Origin: Solirubrobacter sp963792915
GTDB lineage: Bacteria; Actinomycetota; Thermoleophilia; Solirubrobacterales; Solirubrobacteraceae
Reading direction: 5' to 3'
DNA length: 64,000 nt
NCBI GenBank assembly: GCA_963792915.1
Contig: CAWBYD010000003.1
Location: forward strand, 1,054,001 to 1,118,000
Made by a program: the position numbers and the translations under genes. A model generated the notes under the pieces. That model saw nothing but the letters and a program-made list of their open reading frames with translations, was not told the origin of the DNA and made no database searches. Positions 24,951-33,329 of the stretch are shown here, one piece after another (the stretch's first letter is position 1; each line of letters opens with the position of its first letter).

Positions 24951-25442
24951 CTACCCGACGCGCTCGTCGGTGGGGTCTGCCAGACGCGCGGGCAGGCGGT
25001 GGCGGATCTCGACCGTCGTGTCGACGGGGAGGTCGAGCGAGGCCGTGACCAGGCAGCCGTCGTGCGCTTTGGCGACCAGCTCGCGCAGCACGACCTCATG
25101 CTCGGCGTCGGCCTCGACAGCGACGCTCTGTTCGATGCGCACGAACCCGAAGCGGCCGTCGGGCCGGCGGCCGACGATGCCCTCGGCCTTGACGGAGAGA
25201 CCGTGCAGCGTGAGCTCGTCACGCTCGGCGAGCGCGGCGATCGTCACCGCCAGGCAGGAGCCGGCGGCGGCGACGAGGGCGTCCTCGGGGCTCCAGAGCT
25301 CGGGGTCGGTACCGCGAAACTCGGGCGGCGTCGCGATCGGCAGCGGGGGCTTGCCGTCGACGCGCGCCGTCGTCCGGCGGCCGCCGTCCCAGGCGATCTC
25401 GACGGGGAAGCGGAACTCGCGGTGGCGAATCTGCGCGGCCAT
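24951..25442 (-). CDS. OsmC/Ohr-family peroxiredoxin-like protein
   Basis: 163 aa. The two redox cysteines are visible: C63 in VAAAGSCLAVTIAALAE and C130 in AKAHDGCLVTASL, the spacing expected for OsmC-type thiol peroxidases. Members reduce organic hydroperoxides and, in some cases, act on persulfides. It begins one base after the thioredoxin stop, which could supply its electrons. Confidence 0.88.
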   Translation of the reverse strand: MAAQIRHREFRFPVEIAWDGGRRTTARVDGKPPLPIATPPEFRGTDPELWSPEDALVAAAGSCLAVTIAALAERDELTLHGLSVKAEGIVGRRPDGRFGFVRIEQSVAVEADAEHEVVLRELVAKAHDGCLVTASLDLPVDTTVEIRHRLPARLADPTDERVG

Positions 25443-25443
25443 C

Positions 25444-25788
25444 TCACGCCGCCTGCCCGGCCGCGTCGGTGAGCACGTGCTCGTCGAAGAAGCGGCCGAT
25501 CGCCTTCGCCGGCTGGGCGCCGATGAAGCCGGTCACGGGCTTGCCGTCGCGGAAGACGGCCACGGTCGGGATGCTCTGGATGCCGTACCGGGCCGCGATC
25601 GCCTGCTCGGCTTCGACATCGAGCTTGGCCAGCTCGAGCTGGCCCACGCGCTTGCCGGCCTCCGCCTCCAAGGCGGGGCCGAGCATGCGGCACGGTCCGC
25701 ACCAGGCGGCCCAGAAGTCGACGACGACGGGCAGTTCGCGGGAGCGCTCGATCACGTCGCGCTCGAAGGTGTCGGTGGTCACATCCAT
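25444..25788 (-). CDS. trxA: Thioredoxin
   Basis: 114 aa. Active site WAAWCGPCRM with C30 and C33, cis-Pro in SIPTVAVF, and DGKPVTGFIGAQP after it. The ATG at 25788 fits family length; the longer open frame upstream overlaps ArsR. It is the intact counterpart of the thioredoxin remnant at 5150-5507. It is second in the ArsR operon and the likely reductant for OsmC. Confidence 0.92.
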   Translation of the reverse strand: MDVTTDTFERDVIERSRELPVVVDFWAAWCGPCRMLGPALEAEAGKRVGQLELAKLDVEAEQAIAARYGIQSIPTVAVFRDGKPVTGFIGAQPAKAIGRFFDEHVLTDAAGQAA

Positions 25789-25793
25789 CGGTT

Positions 25794-26168
25794 TCACTCC
25801 ATGGGTTGCGGATTCAGCGCGGCCGGGCGGACCGCGAAGTCGTCGACCAGCGCCGCGAGTCCCCGGAGTTGATGCTCGAGGGAGCCGCACATCTGCTCGC
25901 AGACGCCGAAGATCTCGTCGTCGCCGATCGCGTAGTGGACGTGGATGCCGTCCTTGCGCCGCGTAAGGACGGCGGCGTCGGTCAGCAACGCCAGGTGTTT
26001 GGAGACGTTCTGCTGCGAGGTTTCGAGCTCGGCTGCCAGCTCGTGCACGGTCGCCTCACCGTCCCGCAGTCGATCGAGCAGCCGGAGCCGCATCGGCTCG
26101 CCGAGCAGGTGAAACCGGTGAGCGATGAGCGCGATCAACTCGTCGGGAAGTGGGTGAGGAAGCGGCAT
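25794..26168 (-). CDS. ArsR/SmtB-family regulator with C-terminal CxxxC (paralogue of 6004)
   Basis: 124 aa from the ATG at 26168; a GTG two codons upstream is possible. The winged HTH includes ETSQQNVSKHLALLTDAAVL, nearly the same recognition helix as the regulator at 6004. C90 and C94 form CEQMC in the final helix; no helix-3 Cys pair exists. The start chosen leaves the CACAAC-N6-GTTGTA operator about 20 bases upstream. It probably represses its own operon and, given the shared helix and operator, could cross-regulate the 6-11 kb operon. Confidence 0.87.
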   Translation of the reverse strand: MPLPHPLPDELIALIAHRFHLLGEPMRLRLLDRLRDGEATVHELAAELETSQQNVSKHLALLTDAAVLTRRKDGIHVHYAIGDDEIFGVCEQMCGSLEHQLRGLAALVDDFAVRPAALNPQPME

Positions 26169-26187
26169 CGTCACCGATCCTATCGTG

Positions 26188-26205
26188 CACAACGATACAG
26201 TTGTA
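26188..26205. promoter_or_regulatory. Probable ArsR operator CACAAC-N6-GTTGTA
   Basis: CACAAC (26188-26193) and GTTGTA (26200-26205) form the same inverted repeat, with the same six-base spacer length, as the site at 5981-5998. It lies directly upstream of the ArsR start. Confidence 0.7.
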
Positions 26206-26532
26206 GAGTGGTAACTACGTATGCGGGGTGAGGACGCCGTCTGCGTCGCGGAACCTCCGCGGCGGGTGTATTGCGGCGGTGATCGACGACCGGGCGGGCG
26301 GCCGAGGGGCGGCCGCGAGCGCGACACGATCAGCGAGGCGGTCGATGCGTGTCGATCGAGCCGTCTCCGGGGCGCTCGGCCCAGCGGCCCGTCTCGCCGG
26401 CGAGCCAGTTCAGCGCGGCCAGGGCGTCCTGGGCGAGCAGCGTGACCCAGGCCGACGGACGTGCGACTGACCGAAGTCGACGAGGAATCAGGACCCGTCC
26501 GCGAGGTCCATCTCGACTGTGAAGTCGGTCAT
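26206..26532 (-). other. Gene-poor stretch with a truncated reading frame coupled to the rhodanese
   Basis: An ATG at 26532 overlaps the rhodanese stop (ATGA) and opens MTDFTVEMDLADGS, stopping at 26488. Further on, another frame reads VTLLAQDALAALNWLAGETG. Together these may be the two ends of a small broken gene. Nothing else is identifiable up to the ArsR operator. Confidence 0.25.
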
Positions 26533-27059
26533 CGTGCGTCAGGGTCCGACGGCAGGGGCGCCTGTTCGGTGAGCGGCTCGAGCGGAAGCCCGAGCGTCAC
26601 CCAGTCGTGGATGCCGCCGCGGTAGTAGAGGAGGTGCTCCGCCGGGTGGCCGGCGTCCAGCAAGGTGCGGATCGCGTCCGATGTCGCCATGCACTGCGGT
26701 CCGTTGCAGAAGAGGATCGTGTCGAGCGAGCGGGCGAGTTCGTCCATCCGGGCCGGCAGCTCCGTGTGCGGCACTGCGCGTGCCGTCGGAAGCGTTCCCA
26801 TCTCGACGTAGCGCATGAGCCGTGTGTCGACGAGGGGGAGACCGGCCGCGATGTGTTCGATGACTTCGCGCTCGCCGACGGTACGCACGCCAGGTGCGAC
26901 GGTGATCGGCGTGATCGCCCCCCAGGTAGCGTCGACGACGAACCTCCCGGGCTCGCCGGGGACCGGCCGCGGGAGCATGAAGGCGTCGTCGCGGTGCGGG
27001 AGCCGCCGAATCCCGGCTGCTGCGGCGGCGGCCGGAGGAGAGGCTGGAGTCGATGCCAT
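26529..27059 (-). CDS. Rhodanese-like sulfurtransferase
   Basis: 176 aa from ATG at 27059. An unusual N-terminal strand region (~30-60, RFVVDATWGAITPITVAPGV) precedes a rhodanese domain with PLVDTRLMRYVEMGTLPTA and the catalytic loop LFCNGPQCMATSDA, ending YYRGGIHDWVTLGLPLEPL. Two Cys in the loop (CNGPQC) could form a disulfide or persulfide relay. It lies near the ArsR-thioredoxin-OsmC operon but upstream of it and separated by 360 bases. Confidence 0.8.
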   Translation of the reverse strand: MASTPASPPAAAAAAGIRRLPHRDDAFMLPRPVPGEPGRFVVDATWGAITPITVAPGVRTVGEREVIEHIAAGLPLVDTRLMRYVEMGTLPTARAVPHTELPARMDELARSLDTILFCNGPQCMATSDAIRTLLDAGHPAEHLLYYRGGIHDWVTLGLPLEPLTEQAPLPSDPDAR

Positions 27060-27171
27060 GAGCCGTGCTGAGCGTCGCGCCCGCGCGAGCATCTGTCGTC
27101 CGGGGAAGGCCGCGCTCGCGCGCGGTTAACCCGTACGTCCAACCCGCAGCAGGCTGGGGCGGCGAGATGCT

Positions 27172-28482
27172 TCACGTGATGTCCCCCTTGGGGAGCGTGA
27201 CCGTGAACCGGGCGCCGCGCCCAAGGCCGGCGCTGTCGGCGTCGACGCGGCCGCCGTGTGCGCGGACGATGTCGGCGACGACGGCGAGTCCGACTACGGC
27301 CTCGCCCGCGCGCCCGCGCCAGAAGCGCTCGAAGAGGTGGGGCCGCTCGTCCTCAGGGATTCCGGGGCCGCTGTCGGTCACGTCGATGCGGGCCTCGTCC
27401 TCGCACGCGGTGACGGCCACCTCGATGCATCCGCCCTCGGGCGTGAACTTGAGCGCGTTCGAGAGCAGGTTGGCGATGACCTGCCCGATCCGTGCACGAT
27501 CGCCGCGCACGCTCAACGCGTCCAGTCGCTGCTCGACGGTGAGCCGCTTGGCTTCGAGCTGCGGCGCCAGGGCCTCGATCTGCGCACGCGCGAGCGCGCC
27601 GAGATCGACGTCGGTCCGGTCGAGCGTCGCCACCGGTGCCTGCGCCTGCGCGAGCGCGTCAAGTTGCTCGACGGGCGAGCCGAGTCGCAGCACCTCCTCG
27701 GCGAGCGACGCGAGGCGGTCGGCGGTCGGCTCCTCGCCCGTGTCGAGCAGCTCCTCGAGGTTGCCGCGCAGGATCGTCGCCGGCGTTCGGAGCTCGTGAG
27801 CCAGCTCGCCGGCCAGCCGCCGCCGCGACCGTTCCTGCTGGCCCAGCCTGTCCGCCATCCGGTCGAACGCGCGGCTCAGCTCGCCCAGCTCGCCGGGCGC
27901 GTGGCCGCCGTCCACGCGTGCATCGAGGTCTCCTGACTCGAGCCGGCGTGCCGCGCGCGCGAGGCGCTGCAGCGGTCCCGCCAGCCGACGGCTAACCACT
28001 GCGGCGCCGATCAGAGCGATCGCGACGGCGATCGCGGAGCCGAGCAACGCGGCGCGGACGAGGTTGTCCCGGACAAGCGCTTCCGCGGGCGTCAGGGCGC
28101 TGTGGAACCGCAGCTCGGCGGTGCCGACGCGCTGGCCGCCGGCGGCGATCGCTCGCGTGATCCGGCTCGGGCCGTGGCCCGGCTGCGGCCCTCGCCCGAG
28201 ACGCTCGCTGAATACGAGCGCACCCGCCGCTTCACGCACGACGAGGATGGCGTCTGCGCGCCGCGCCAGGTCGGCGGCGGCGCCGAGATCTGCGTCCTGC
28301 CACGCACCGGTCGTCGCATATGCGCGCGCGAGCCGGTCCGCGACCTGAACGGCGGTCCGCTGCCGCTGCTGCTCGCTCGCGCGGCCGGTCTCGCTGCGCG
28401 TGGCGAGGAGCATGACGGTCGCGAGCGCCGCGACGGCGCCGACGGCGACCGCGACGAACGCGATGGCGAGCCGTCCTCGCAA
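27172..28482 (-). CDS. Sensor histidine kinase (HAMP-HisKA-HATPase)
   Basis: 436 aa. TM1 at ~5-27, a periplasmic sensor of ~110 aa, TM2 (LLGSAIAVAIALIGAAVVS), a HAMP linker, H-box AGELAHELRTPATILRGN and N-box QVIANLLSNALKFTPEGG. G1 is DSGPGIPEDE. The G2 region reads GRAGEAVVGLAVVADIV where GxSGLGLAIV is expected, so the ATP-lid glycines are reduced and activity is doubtful. Its cognate response regulator lies 16 bases upstream and is frameshifted. Confidence 0.82.
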   Translation of the reverse strand: MRGRLAIAFVAVAVGAVAALATVMLLATRSETGRASEQQRQRTAVQVADRLARAYATTGAWQDADLGAAADLARRADAILVVREAAGALVFSERLGRGPQPGHGPSRITRAIAAGGQRVGTAELRFHSALTPAEALVRDNLVRAALLGSAIAVAIALIGAAVVSRRLAGPLQRLARAARRLESGDLDARVDGGHAPGELGELSRAFDRMADRLGQQERSRRRLAGELAHELRTPATILRGNLEELLDTGEEPTADRLASLAEEVLRLGSPVEQLDALAQAQAPVATLDRTDVDLGALARAQIEALAPQLEAKRLTVEQRLDALSVRGDRARIGQVIANLLSNALKFTPEGGCIEVAVTACEDEARIDVTDSGPGIPEDERPHLFERFWRGRAGEAVVGLAVVADIVRAHGGRVDADSAGLGRGARFTVTLPKGDIT

Positions 28483-28498
28483 CGAGATACGCCGGAGG

Positions 28499-29202
28499 TC
28501 AAGCCTCGGCCTGAAGTCCGAGGCGGTAGCCCGCCCCGAGAACGGTATGGATGATCGCGGGTTGCTGCGGATCCACCTCGAGCTTGCGACGAAGGTTCTT
28601 CACGTGCGAGTCGATCGTGGGCTCGTAGCCCTCGAACTCGTAGCCGCGCACCCGGTTGATCAGCTCATAACGGGAGTAGACGCGTCCCGGCGTGCGCGCT
28701 AGCGCAGTAAGGAGCCCCCATTCGGTCGGGGTCAGCTCCACCGGCTCGCCGCGGACCGTCAGCTCGTGGCGGTCCGTGTCGATGCGCAGGATGCCCCCTC
28801 CGTAGGACGCTGAGCCGCTCGGAGCCTCTGAGCTGCCGGCGCCCCGTCGCAGTACCGCCAACGCGCGCAGCGTCAACTCGCGCGGGCTTAAACGGCTTGG
28901 TGACGTAGTCGTCGGCGCCGAGTTCGAGGCCCGCGATCCGGTCGCGCTCGTCCGCGCGCGCCGTGAGCATCAGGATCGGGACGTCCGAGGCCGCCCGCAA
29001 CTCGCGGGCGACCTCCTGGCCTGGGACGTCCGGGGGGCCGAGGTCGAGGATGACCAGATCCGGGCGGGCGTGTGCCGCCATCATGATCGCCTCGGCGCCG
29101 GAACCGGTTCGTGAGGACCTCGAGGCCTTCGCGCTCGAGATAGCGGCGGACCAGCTCGCGGATCTTGAGCTCGTCCTCCACGATCAGCACGAGCCGGGTC
29201 AC
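28499..29202 (-). pseudogene. OmpR-family response regulator, broken by two frameshifts
   Basis: The parts lie in three frames: receiver start LVLIVEDELKIRELVRRYLE from a GTG at 29202; then after a shift near 29100, PDLVILDLGPPDVPGQEVAR to LGADDYVTKPF; then after a shift near 28890, the winged-helix DNA-binding domain (TPTEWGLLTALARTPGRVYS, PTIDSHVKNLRRKLEVDP, VLGAGYRL). Phospho-accepting Asp (LDLGP) and Lys (TKPF) survive. It was evidently the partner of the kinase at 27172. Confidence 0.82.
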
Positions 29203-29218
29203 GACCAGCGCTCGCGGC

Positions 29219-29471
29219 TCAACTGCGGTACGGGCAATCCGCGCCGCGGTTGCCCTGGCCGGTGCCCTGGCGCTGCGCGTGCCGCGGGCCGGTCCCGTCG
29301 CGCTCGCGCAGCTGCGGGCGCGCGCCGTCGGTGCGAGCCTGCGTCTGCGTCGCCCGCGGTGTGTTTCCGTAGGGGCAGGCCGGCGGATTCCGCCGCGACG
29401 GCGACGCCCGCTCCGAGGACGGCGACCGCGAGGCCGGTGGCGAGGACGATCTTCGTGCTGCGACCACGCAT
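29219..29471 (-). pseudogene. Small secreted DGTGP-motif protein, frameshifted
   Basis: The ATG at 29471 opens a signal peptide (KIVLATGLAVAVLGAGVAVA). After it the frame moves to GARPQLRERDGTGPRHAQRQ and ends GADCPYRS. Short exported peptides with DGTGPR...CP tails sit next to two-component systems in several actinobacteria; the function is unknown to me. It lies just upstream of the broken response regulator. Confidence 0.5.
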
Positions 29472-29744
29472 GGTGGGTCTCCTGACGGTCAAATGGACGA
29501 TGCACCGTCATCATCGGATTCGGGCGTGCAGACCGGACGCGGCTCGTGTGGAGGGGATGTGGAGATGGTCGTCGGCGACCGCTCGCGCCGTGCCACGCCA
29601 TCGGCGCTTTCCACGCAACTGGCGTTGCGAGTGCGCGACCGGGGGCCCGGAGGGCGAGTCCGGACTGCGGCGCGGCGATGGCACGCTAGCCGCGATGACC
29701 GGCCGGGCGGCGGGACGCGCGTGCGCGGAGAGCTCAGCTTGAAG

Positions 29745-30300
29745 TGAATGAGCGGCTTGATGATCCCGTCCTCCTTGTCGCGCATCATCGCGAACGCGCG
29801 CTCGATCTCGTCAAAGCCGAACTCGTGGGTGGTCATCGGTGCCGGGTCGACTTTGCCGGTCAGCCTGCGCCGGAAGATGCGAGTCAGCCGTTCGCGCCCA
29901 CCGGGGCAGGCCGCCGTAGAGCTGCTTGTGGGCCATACTCGTGCCGAACGGCTCCAGCGGGACCCGGAGATTGTCGGTCGGTCGGTTCCATGATCGCCTC
30001 GACGACATCGCCCCGGGCGATCGACGACGACATCGGCGCCGAAGCGGCGCGAGAGCTCCTGGCGCCCGGCGAGGCAGTGACGATCACCGGGCGCCGGCAG
30101 GCGGAAATCCGATCGTGGCCGACAGGCCCACGGCGCCTTGGGCGAACACCGCGACCGGGTCCCCCAGGCGCGGCTCGTCGTGCTCGGCGCCCATGAATCC
30201 CGTGGAGAGCCCGTCGGTCGCGTAGACCGCCAGATGGTCGGAGAGTACGTCCGGGATTGGGGCGAGGTTGGCCTGTGCGTGTTGGCGGCAATGGCTGACA
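29745..30300 (-). pseudogene. Zinc-type alcohol dehydrogenase, N-terminus lost and multiply frameshifted
   Basis: The order on the minus strand is ANLAPIPDVLSDHLAVYATD, then LGDPVAVFAQGAVGLSATIG (the nucleotide-binding turn), RRFGADVVVDRP, and finally TTHEFGFDEIERAFAMMRDK with EDGIIKPLIHF. These follow the class III/threonine-dehydrogenase-like ADH order, but in at least two frames. The first ~140 residues with the zinc ligands are missing. Confidence 0.7.
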
Positions 30301-30378
30301 TCGCCCTCTCCTCCCCACGAGCGAAGGCCAGCGCCGGCAGCCGGCAGCCGGTAGCATCGGCAGGGAGCCTGGTGGAAG

Positions 30379-30736
30379 ATGGTCGTCTGCGTTCCCGTCA
30401 CCCCGGAAGGTCTTGTCGGCCCGCGCTGGGGGCGGGCGGAGCGGGTCGCGATCGCGTCGATAGGTGATGCGGGAATCGAGGACGTGGCGGGAGTTCGATG
30501 TCGGCTGGGACAGCCTGCACGACTCCGGCAGCGAAGGGTCGCACCACGCCCGCGTCGCGCGTTTCCTGCGCGAGCACGAGGTCGAAGCCGTGGTCGCGCA
30601 TCACATGGGCGAGGGTATGAGACACATGCTCGGGAAGATGGAGCTCATCGTGCGGTTGGGGGCGTCGGGCAACGCGAAGGAGTCCGCGGTGCAGGCAGCC
30701 GGCGTCGATGCCGACGATGCTCGCCGCTCGCGGTGA
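30379..30736 (+). pseudogene. NifX/NafY-type dinitrogenase iron-molybdenum cofactor domain protein, frameshifted
   Basis: The ATG at 30379 follows a GGTGGAAG ribosome-binding sequence and opens VVCVPVTPEGLVGPRWGRAE. The frame breaks near 30480 and resumes as REFDVGWDSLHDSGSEGSHH, then LREHEVEAVVAHHMGEGMRH. The order matches the ~120-aa NifX-like family, usually of unknown role outside nitrogen fixers. One indel suffices. Confidence 0.65.
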
Positions 30737-30931
30737 TGCTCAGCGCGTCATGAGCGGCATCCGAGGGGTCAGATTGCGGTAGGGCAGGTCTCGCCGCCCG
30801 TGGCGTGTGCACCGCAAGTCGCGGGCCGCCCGCCTGGAAGCCGAGCGGCGCCGGAGTCAGGCTCCCGCCGCAATCACTGCTCCGTAGCGATTACGGGGGT
30901 GGGTGCGGAAGAACCGCAGACCTTTCCGAGA

Positions 30932-30948
30932 TCCGTGGTTTCCACGGA
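30932..30948. promoter_or_regulatory. Inverted repeat TCCGTGG-TTT-CCACGGA
   Basis: A perfect 7-bp palindrome with a 3-base centre lies 65 bases upstream of the permease start. It could be an operator or a small hairpin. The rest of 30754-31012 shows nothing else clear. Confidence 0.4.
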
Positions 30949-30969
30949 CCAGCCGCGCGGGCGATTCCA

Positions 30970-30983
30970 TCGATGCTTATCGA
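30970..30983. promoter_or_regulatory. Inverted repeat TCGAT-GCTT-ATCGA, candidate ArsR operator
   Basis: A perfect 5-bp inverted repeat sits 30 bases upstream of the ArsP-like start. The operon ends in a classical ArsR gene, which normally binds near its own promoter. Its sequence is unlike the CACAAC site of the other two ArsR genes. Confidence 0.4.
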
Positions 30984-31012
30984 AGGAGTTTGCCACCGAG
31001 AGGATCGCCGCC

Positions 31013-32098
31013 GTGTCTGCGAGCCAGATCACCGCACCATCGCCGCCCGCACCGTCCGCCGCGGGCCGCCGGCGTGTCTCGCTGCGGCCGCTTGTCGCGG
31101 CCGTGGTCGGGGTGCTGGTGTGGGTGGCGGCGATCAAGGCGCTGGCTCCGGCGTGGGATTGGCTGCTCTCGGACGTGGCTGGCGTGGATCTGCACTCGCG
31201 CGTGGGCGAGTCGGTGCGGTTCTTCGTCTATGACTCGACCAAGATCGCGTTGCTGCTGGCCGGGATCGTGTTCGCGGTCAGCGTGCTGCGGTCGTTCATG
31301 AGCGTCGAGCGCACGCGGGCGCTGCTGGGCGGGCGCCGCGAGGGCGTCGGCAACGCGCTGGCCGCGACGCTCGGGGTCGCGACCCCGTTCTGCTCGTGCT
31401 CGGCCGTGCCGGCGTTCATCGGGTTCGTCTCGGCGGGCGTGCCGCTCGGCGTGACCCTGAGCTTTTTGATCGCCTCCCCGATGGTCAACGAGGTGGCGGT
31501 GGTGCTCTTGTTCGGGCTGTTCGGCTTCGGCGTCGCCGCCCTGTACGTCGGTTCCGGCCTGATCATCGCGATCGTCGCCGGCGTGGTGCTCGGTCGCCTG
31601 CGCCTGGAGCGCTACGTCGAGCCGTTCGTGTTCGAGACCCACGTGCCCGTGTGCGCCGACCCGGCCGCCGGCCTGCAGTGGTCAGACCGGCTCACCAACG
31701 CGCGCGGCGAGGTCCGCTCGATCCTCGGCAAGGTCTGGCCCTACCTGCTGGCCGGGATCGCGCTCGGCGCCGTCATCCACGGCTGGGTGCCCGCGGACGC
31801 GCTCGCCTCGATCGCCGGCTCGGGCAACCCGCTCGCCGTGCCCGCCGCGGTGCTGATGGGCGTCCCGCTGTACTCCAACGCCGCCGGCGTGCTGCCGCTG
31901 ATCGAAGCGCTGCACGCCAAGGGCGTCGCGATGGGCACGCTGCTGGCCTTCATGATGGCCGTCGTCGCGCTCTCGCTGCCGGAGATGATCCTCCTGCGCC
32001 GCGTCCTGAAGGTCCGCCTGATCGCCATCTGGGCCGCCACCGTCGCGGTCTCGATCACCGCCGTCGGCCTGCTCTTCAACCTCGTCCTGGCGTCCTGA
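31013..32098 (+). CDS. ArsP/DUF318-family efflux permease
   Basis: 361 aa from the GTG at 31013 (SASQITAPSPPAP); the open frame extends upstream without homology. There are about eight membrane helices. The signature ATPFCSCSAVPAFIGFVSAG carries the conserved Cys pair, then PLGVTLSFLIASPMVNEVAV, with an inverted repeat of the pattern in LMGVPLYSNAAGVLPLIEAL. These permeases export trivalent organoarsenicals or related metals. Two coupled genes follow: a redox-disulfide protein and ArsR. The operon is intact. Confidence 0.85.
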   Translation: MSASQITAPSPPAPSAAGRRRVSLRPLVAAVVGVLVWVAAIKALAPAWDWLLSDVAGVDLHSRVGESVRFFVYDSTKIALLLAGIVFAVSVLRSFMSVERTRALLGGRREGVGNALAATLGVATPFCSCSAVPAFIGFVSAGVPLGVTLSFLIASPMVNEVAVVLLFGLFGFGVAALYVGSGLIIAIVAGVVLGRLRLERYVEPFVFETHVPVCADPAAGLQWSDRLTNARGEVRSILGKVWPYLLAGIALGAVIHGWVPADALASIAGSGNPLAVPAAVLMGVPLYSNAAGVLPLIEALHAKGVAMGTLLAFMMAVVALSLPEMILLRRVLKVRLIAIWAATVAVSITAVGLLFNLVLAS

Positions 32099-32112
32099 AA
32101 GGACCCTTCCAA

Positions 32113-32358
32113 ATGACCACCATCACCGTCCTCGGCCCCGGCTGCAAGCGCTGCGACGCACTCGCCGCCGTCACCCGCGACGCCGTCGCCGGACTCGGCC
32201 TCGACGCGACCGTCGCCAAGATCACCGACTACGCCGAAATGGCCCGCCTCGGCGTCATCAGCACGCCCGCGCTCGCCATCGACGGCCAGCTCGCCAGCTC
32301 CGGCCACGTCCCGTCGCTCGAACAGGTCAAGCGCCTGCTCACCGACGCCGCGCGATGA
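32113..32358 (+). CDS. Thioredoxin-like redox-active disulfide protein (TM0996/MTH895 family)
   Basis: 81 aa. The active site is GPGCKRCDALAA near residue 10, and cis-Pro lies in VISTPALAIDGQL. This mini-thioredoxin family nearly always accompanies ArsP-type permeases. It probably keeps the permease or its substrate reduced. The stop overlaps the ArsR start (ATGA). Confidence 0.85.
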   Translation: MTTITVLGPGCKRCDALAAVTRDAVAGLGLDATVAKITDYAEMARLGVISTPALAIDGQLASSGHVPSLEQVKRLLTDAAR

Positions 32359-32708
32359 GCGCCGCACTGGAGATCGCCCCCAAGCGCAAACGCCCCGCCG
32401 GCGAGCCGTGCACGTGCTCGCCGGTCGCGCCCACCATCGACAACGACCTCGCGCAGCGGCTCGTCGCCATCGCCAAGGCACTCGCCGACCCCATCCGCCT
32501 GCGCCTCGTCGACGTCCTGCGCGACCACCCCGGCCAGGTCTGCCCGTGCGAGCTCGCGCCACTCTTCGAGCTCTCCCAACCAACCATCAGCCACCACCTC
32601 AAGATCCTCCGCGACGCCGGCATCCTCGGCTCCGAAAAGCACGGACTGTTCGTCTACTACTACGTGCGCCCCGGCGCCCTGAACGAGCTCACCGCATGGC
32701 TGAGCTGA
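32355..32708 (+). CDS. arsR: ArsR-family arsenic-responsive repressor
   Basis: 117 aa. A helix-3 Cys pair, C63 and C65 in GQVCPCELAPLFELS, corresponds to the ELCVCDL As(III) site. A second pair lies at C19/C21 (GEPCTCSPV). The recognition helix is SQPTISHHLKILRDAGIL. It is distinct from the two CxxxC paralogues in this window, so arsenic or antimony sensing is likely. Last gene of the ArsP operon. Confidence 0.88.
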   Translation: MSAALEIAPKRKRPAGEPCTCSPVAPTIDNDLAQRLVAIAKALADPIRLRLVDVLRDHPGQVCPCELAPLFELSQPTISHHLKILRDAGILGSEKHGLFVYYYVRPGALNELTAWLS

Positions 32709-33329
32709 CCACACCGACTGCCTCTTGCTGCTCGCCCGCCGCGGGTGCGCCCGAGCTCATGAGGCGACGCCGCGGCCTGTGCGTTCCAATGTTCGCCGCC
32801 GTGGCTGGCGGCTCGAGAGGGCTGCCAGAGTGACGCCGCACTCGCTGTGGTCGCCGTTAGCGAGCTCGTCAGCGTCGCAGGCGAATCCCGGTTAGCCGCC
32901 CGCGCGGGCGGGAACGAGCGCCTCGTTCGAGGCGGCCACCGAGCGGTTGGGTCGCGAGGAGCACGCCGACCGCGGACGTCGATCGGACGCATCGTGACGA
33001 CGGCGTCGTCGGTCAGGAGCGCAACGATGCGCTCGATGCCGACGGCGGCCCAGGCTTGCCGGAAGCGGGGCATGACCAAGGGCCTCGACGTTGGCGCGAT
33101 GTCGCTGCGTGCGGGCGCCCACGGGCCCGACCCTGCGGCGGGGACTGTCGGTCGAGGCGAGCGTGGCGAGAAGGGTCGGGAGCGCCGATGGCGCGAGTCG
33201 GGTGCGGGGATGCCGCAGCCGGGTGTGCGGCAAACCACGGTGCGGGATCGGTGGTTCGCGGCCGACGTCTGAGGTAATTGCCGCTGTTGGTCTGGCGGCT
33301 GACATGACCCTGCTGGAGGACCGTTCCGG
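32709..33329 (-). pseudogene. Gene-poor stretch with a probable ECF-sigma SnoaL-like C-terminal remnant
   Basis: On the minus strand around 32880-33085, IERIVALLTDDAVVTMRPID followed by VRGRRA resembles the SnoaL-like tail of ECF41-type sigma factors, continuing across frames to RANRDSPAT. No sigma region 2 or 4 is present. The rest of the gap holds nothing I recognise. Confidence 0.3.
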
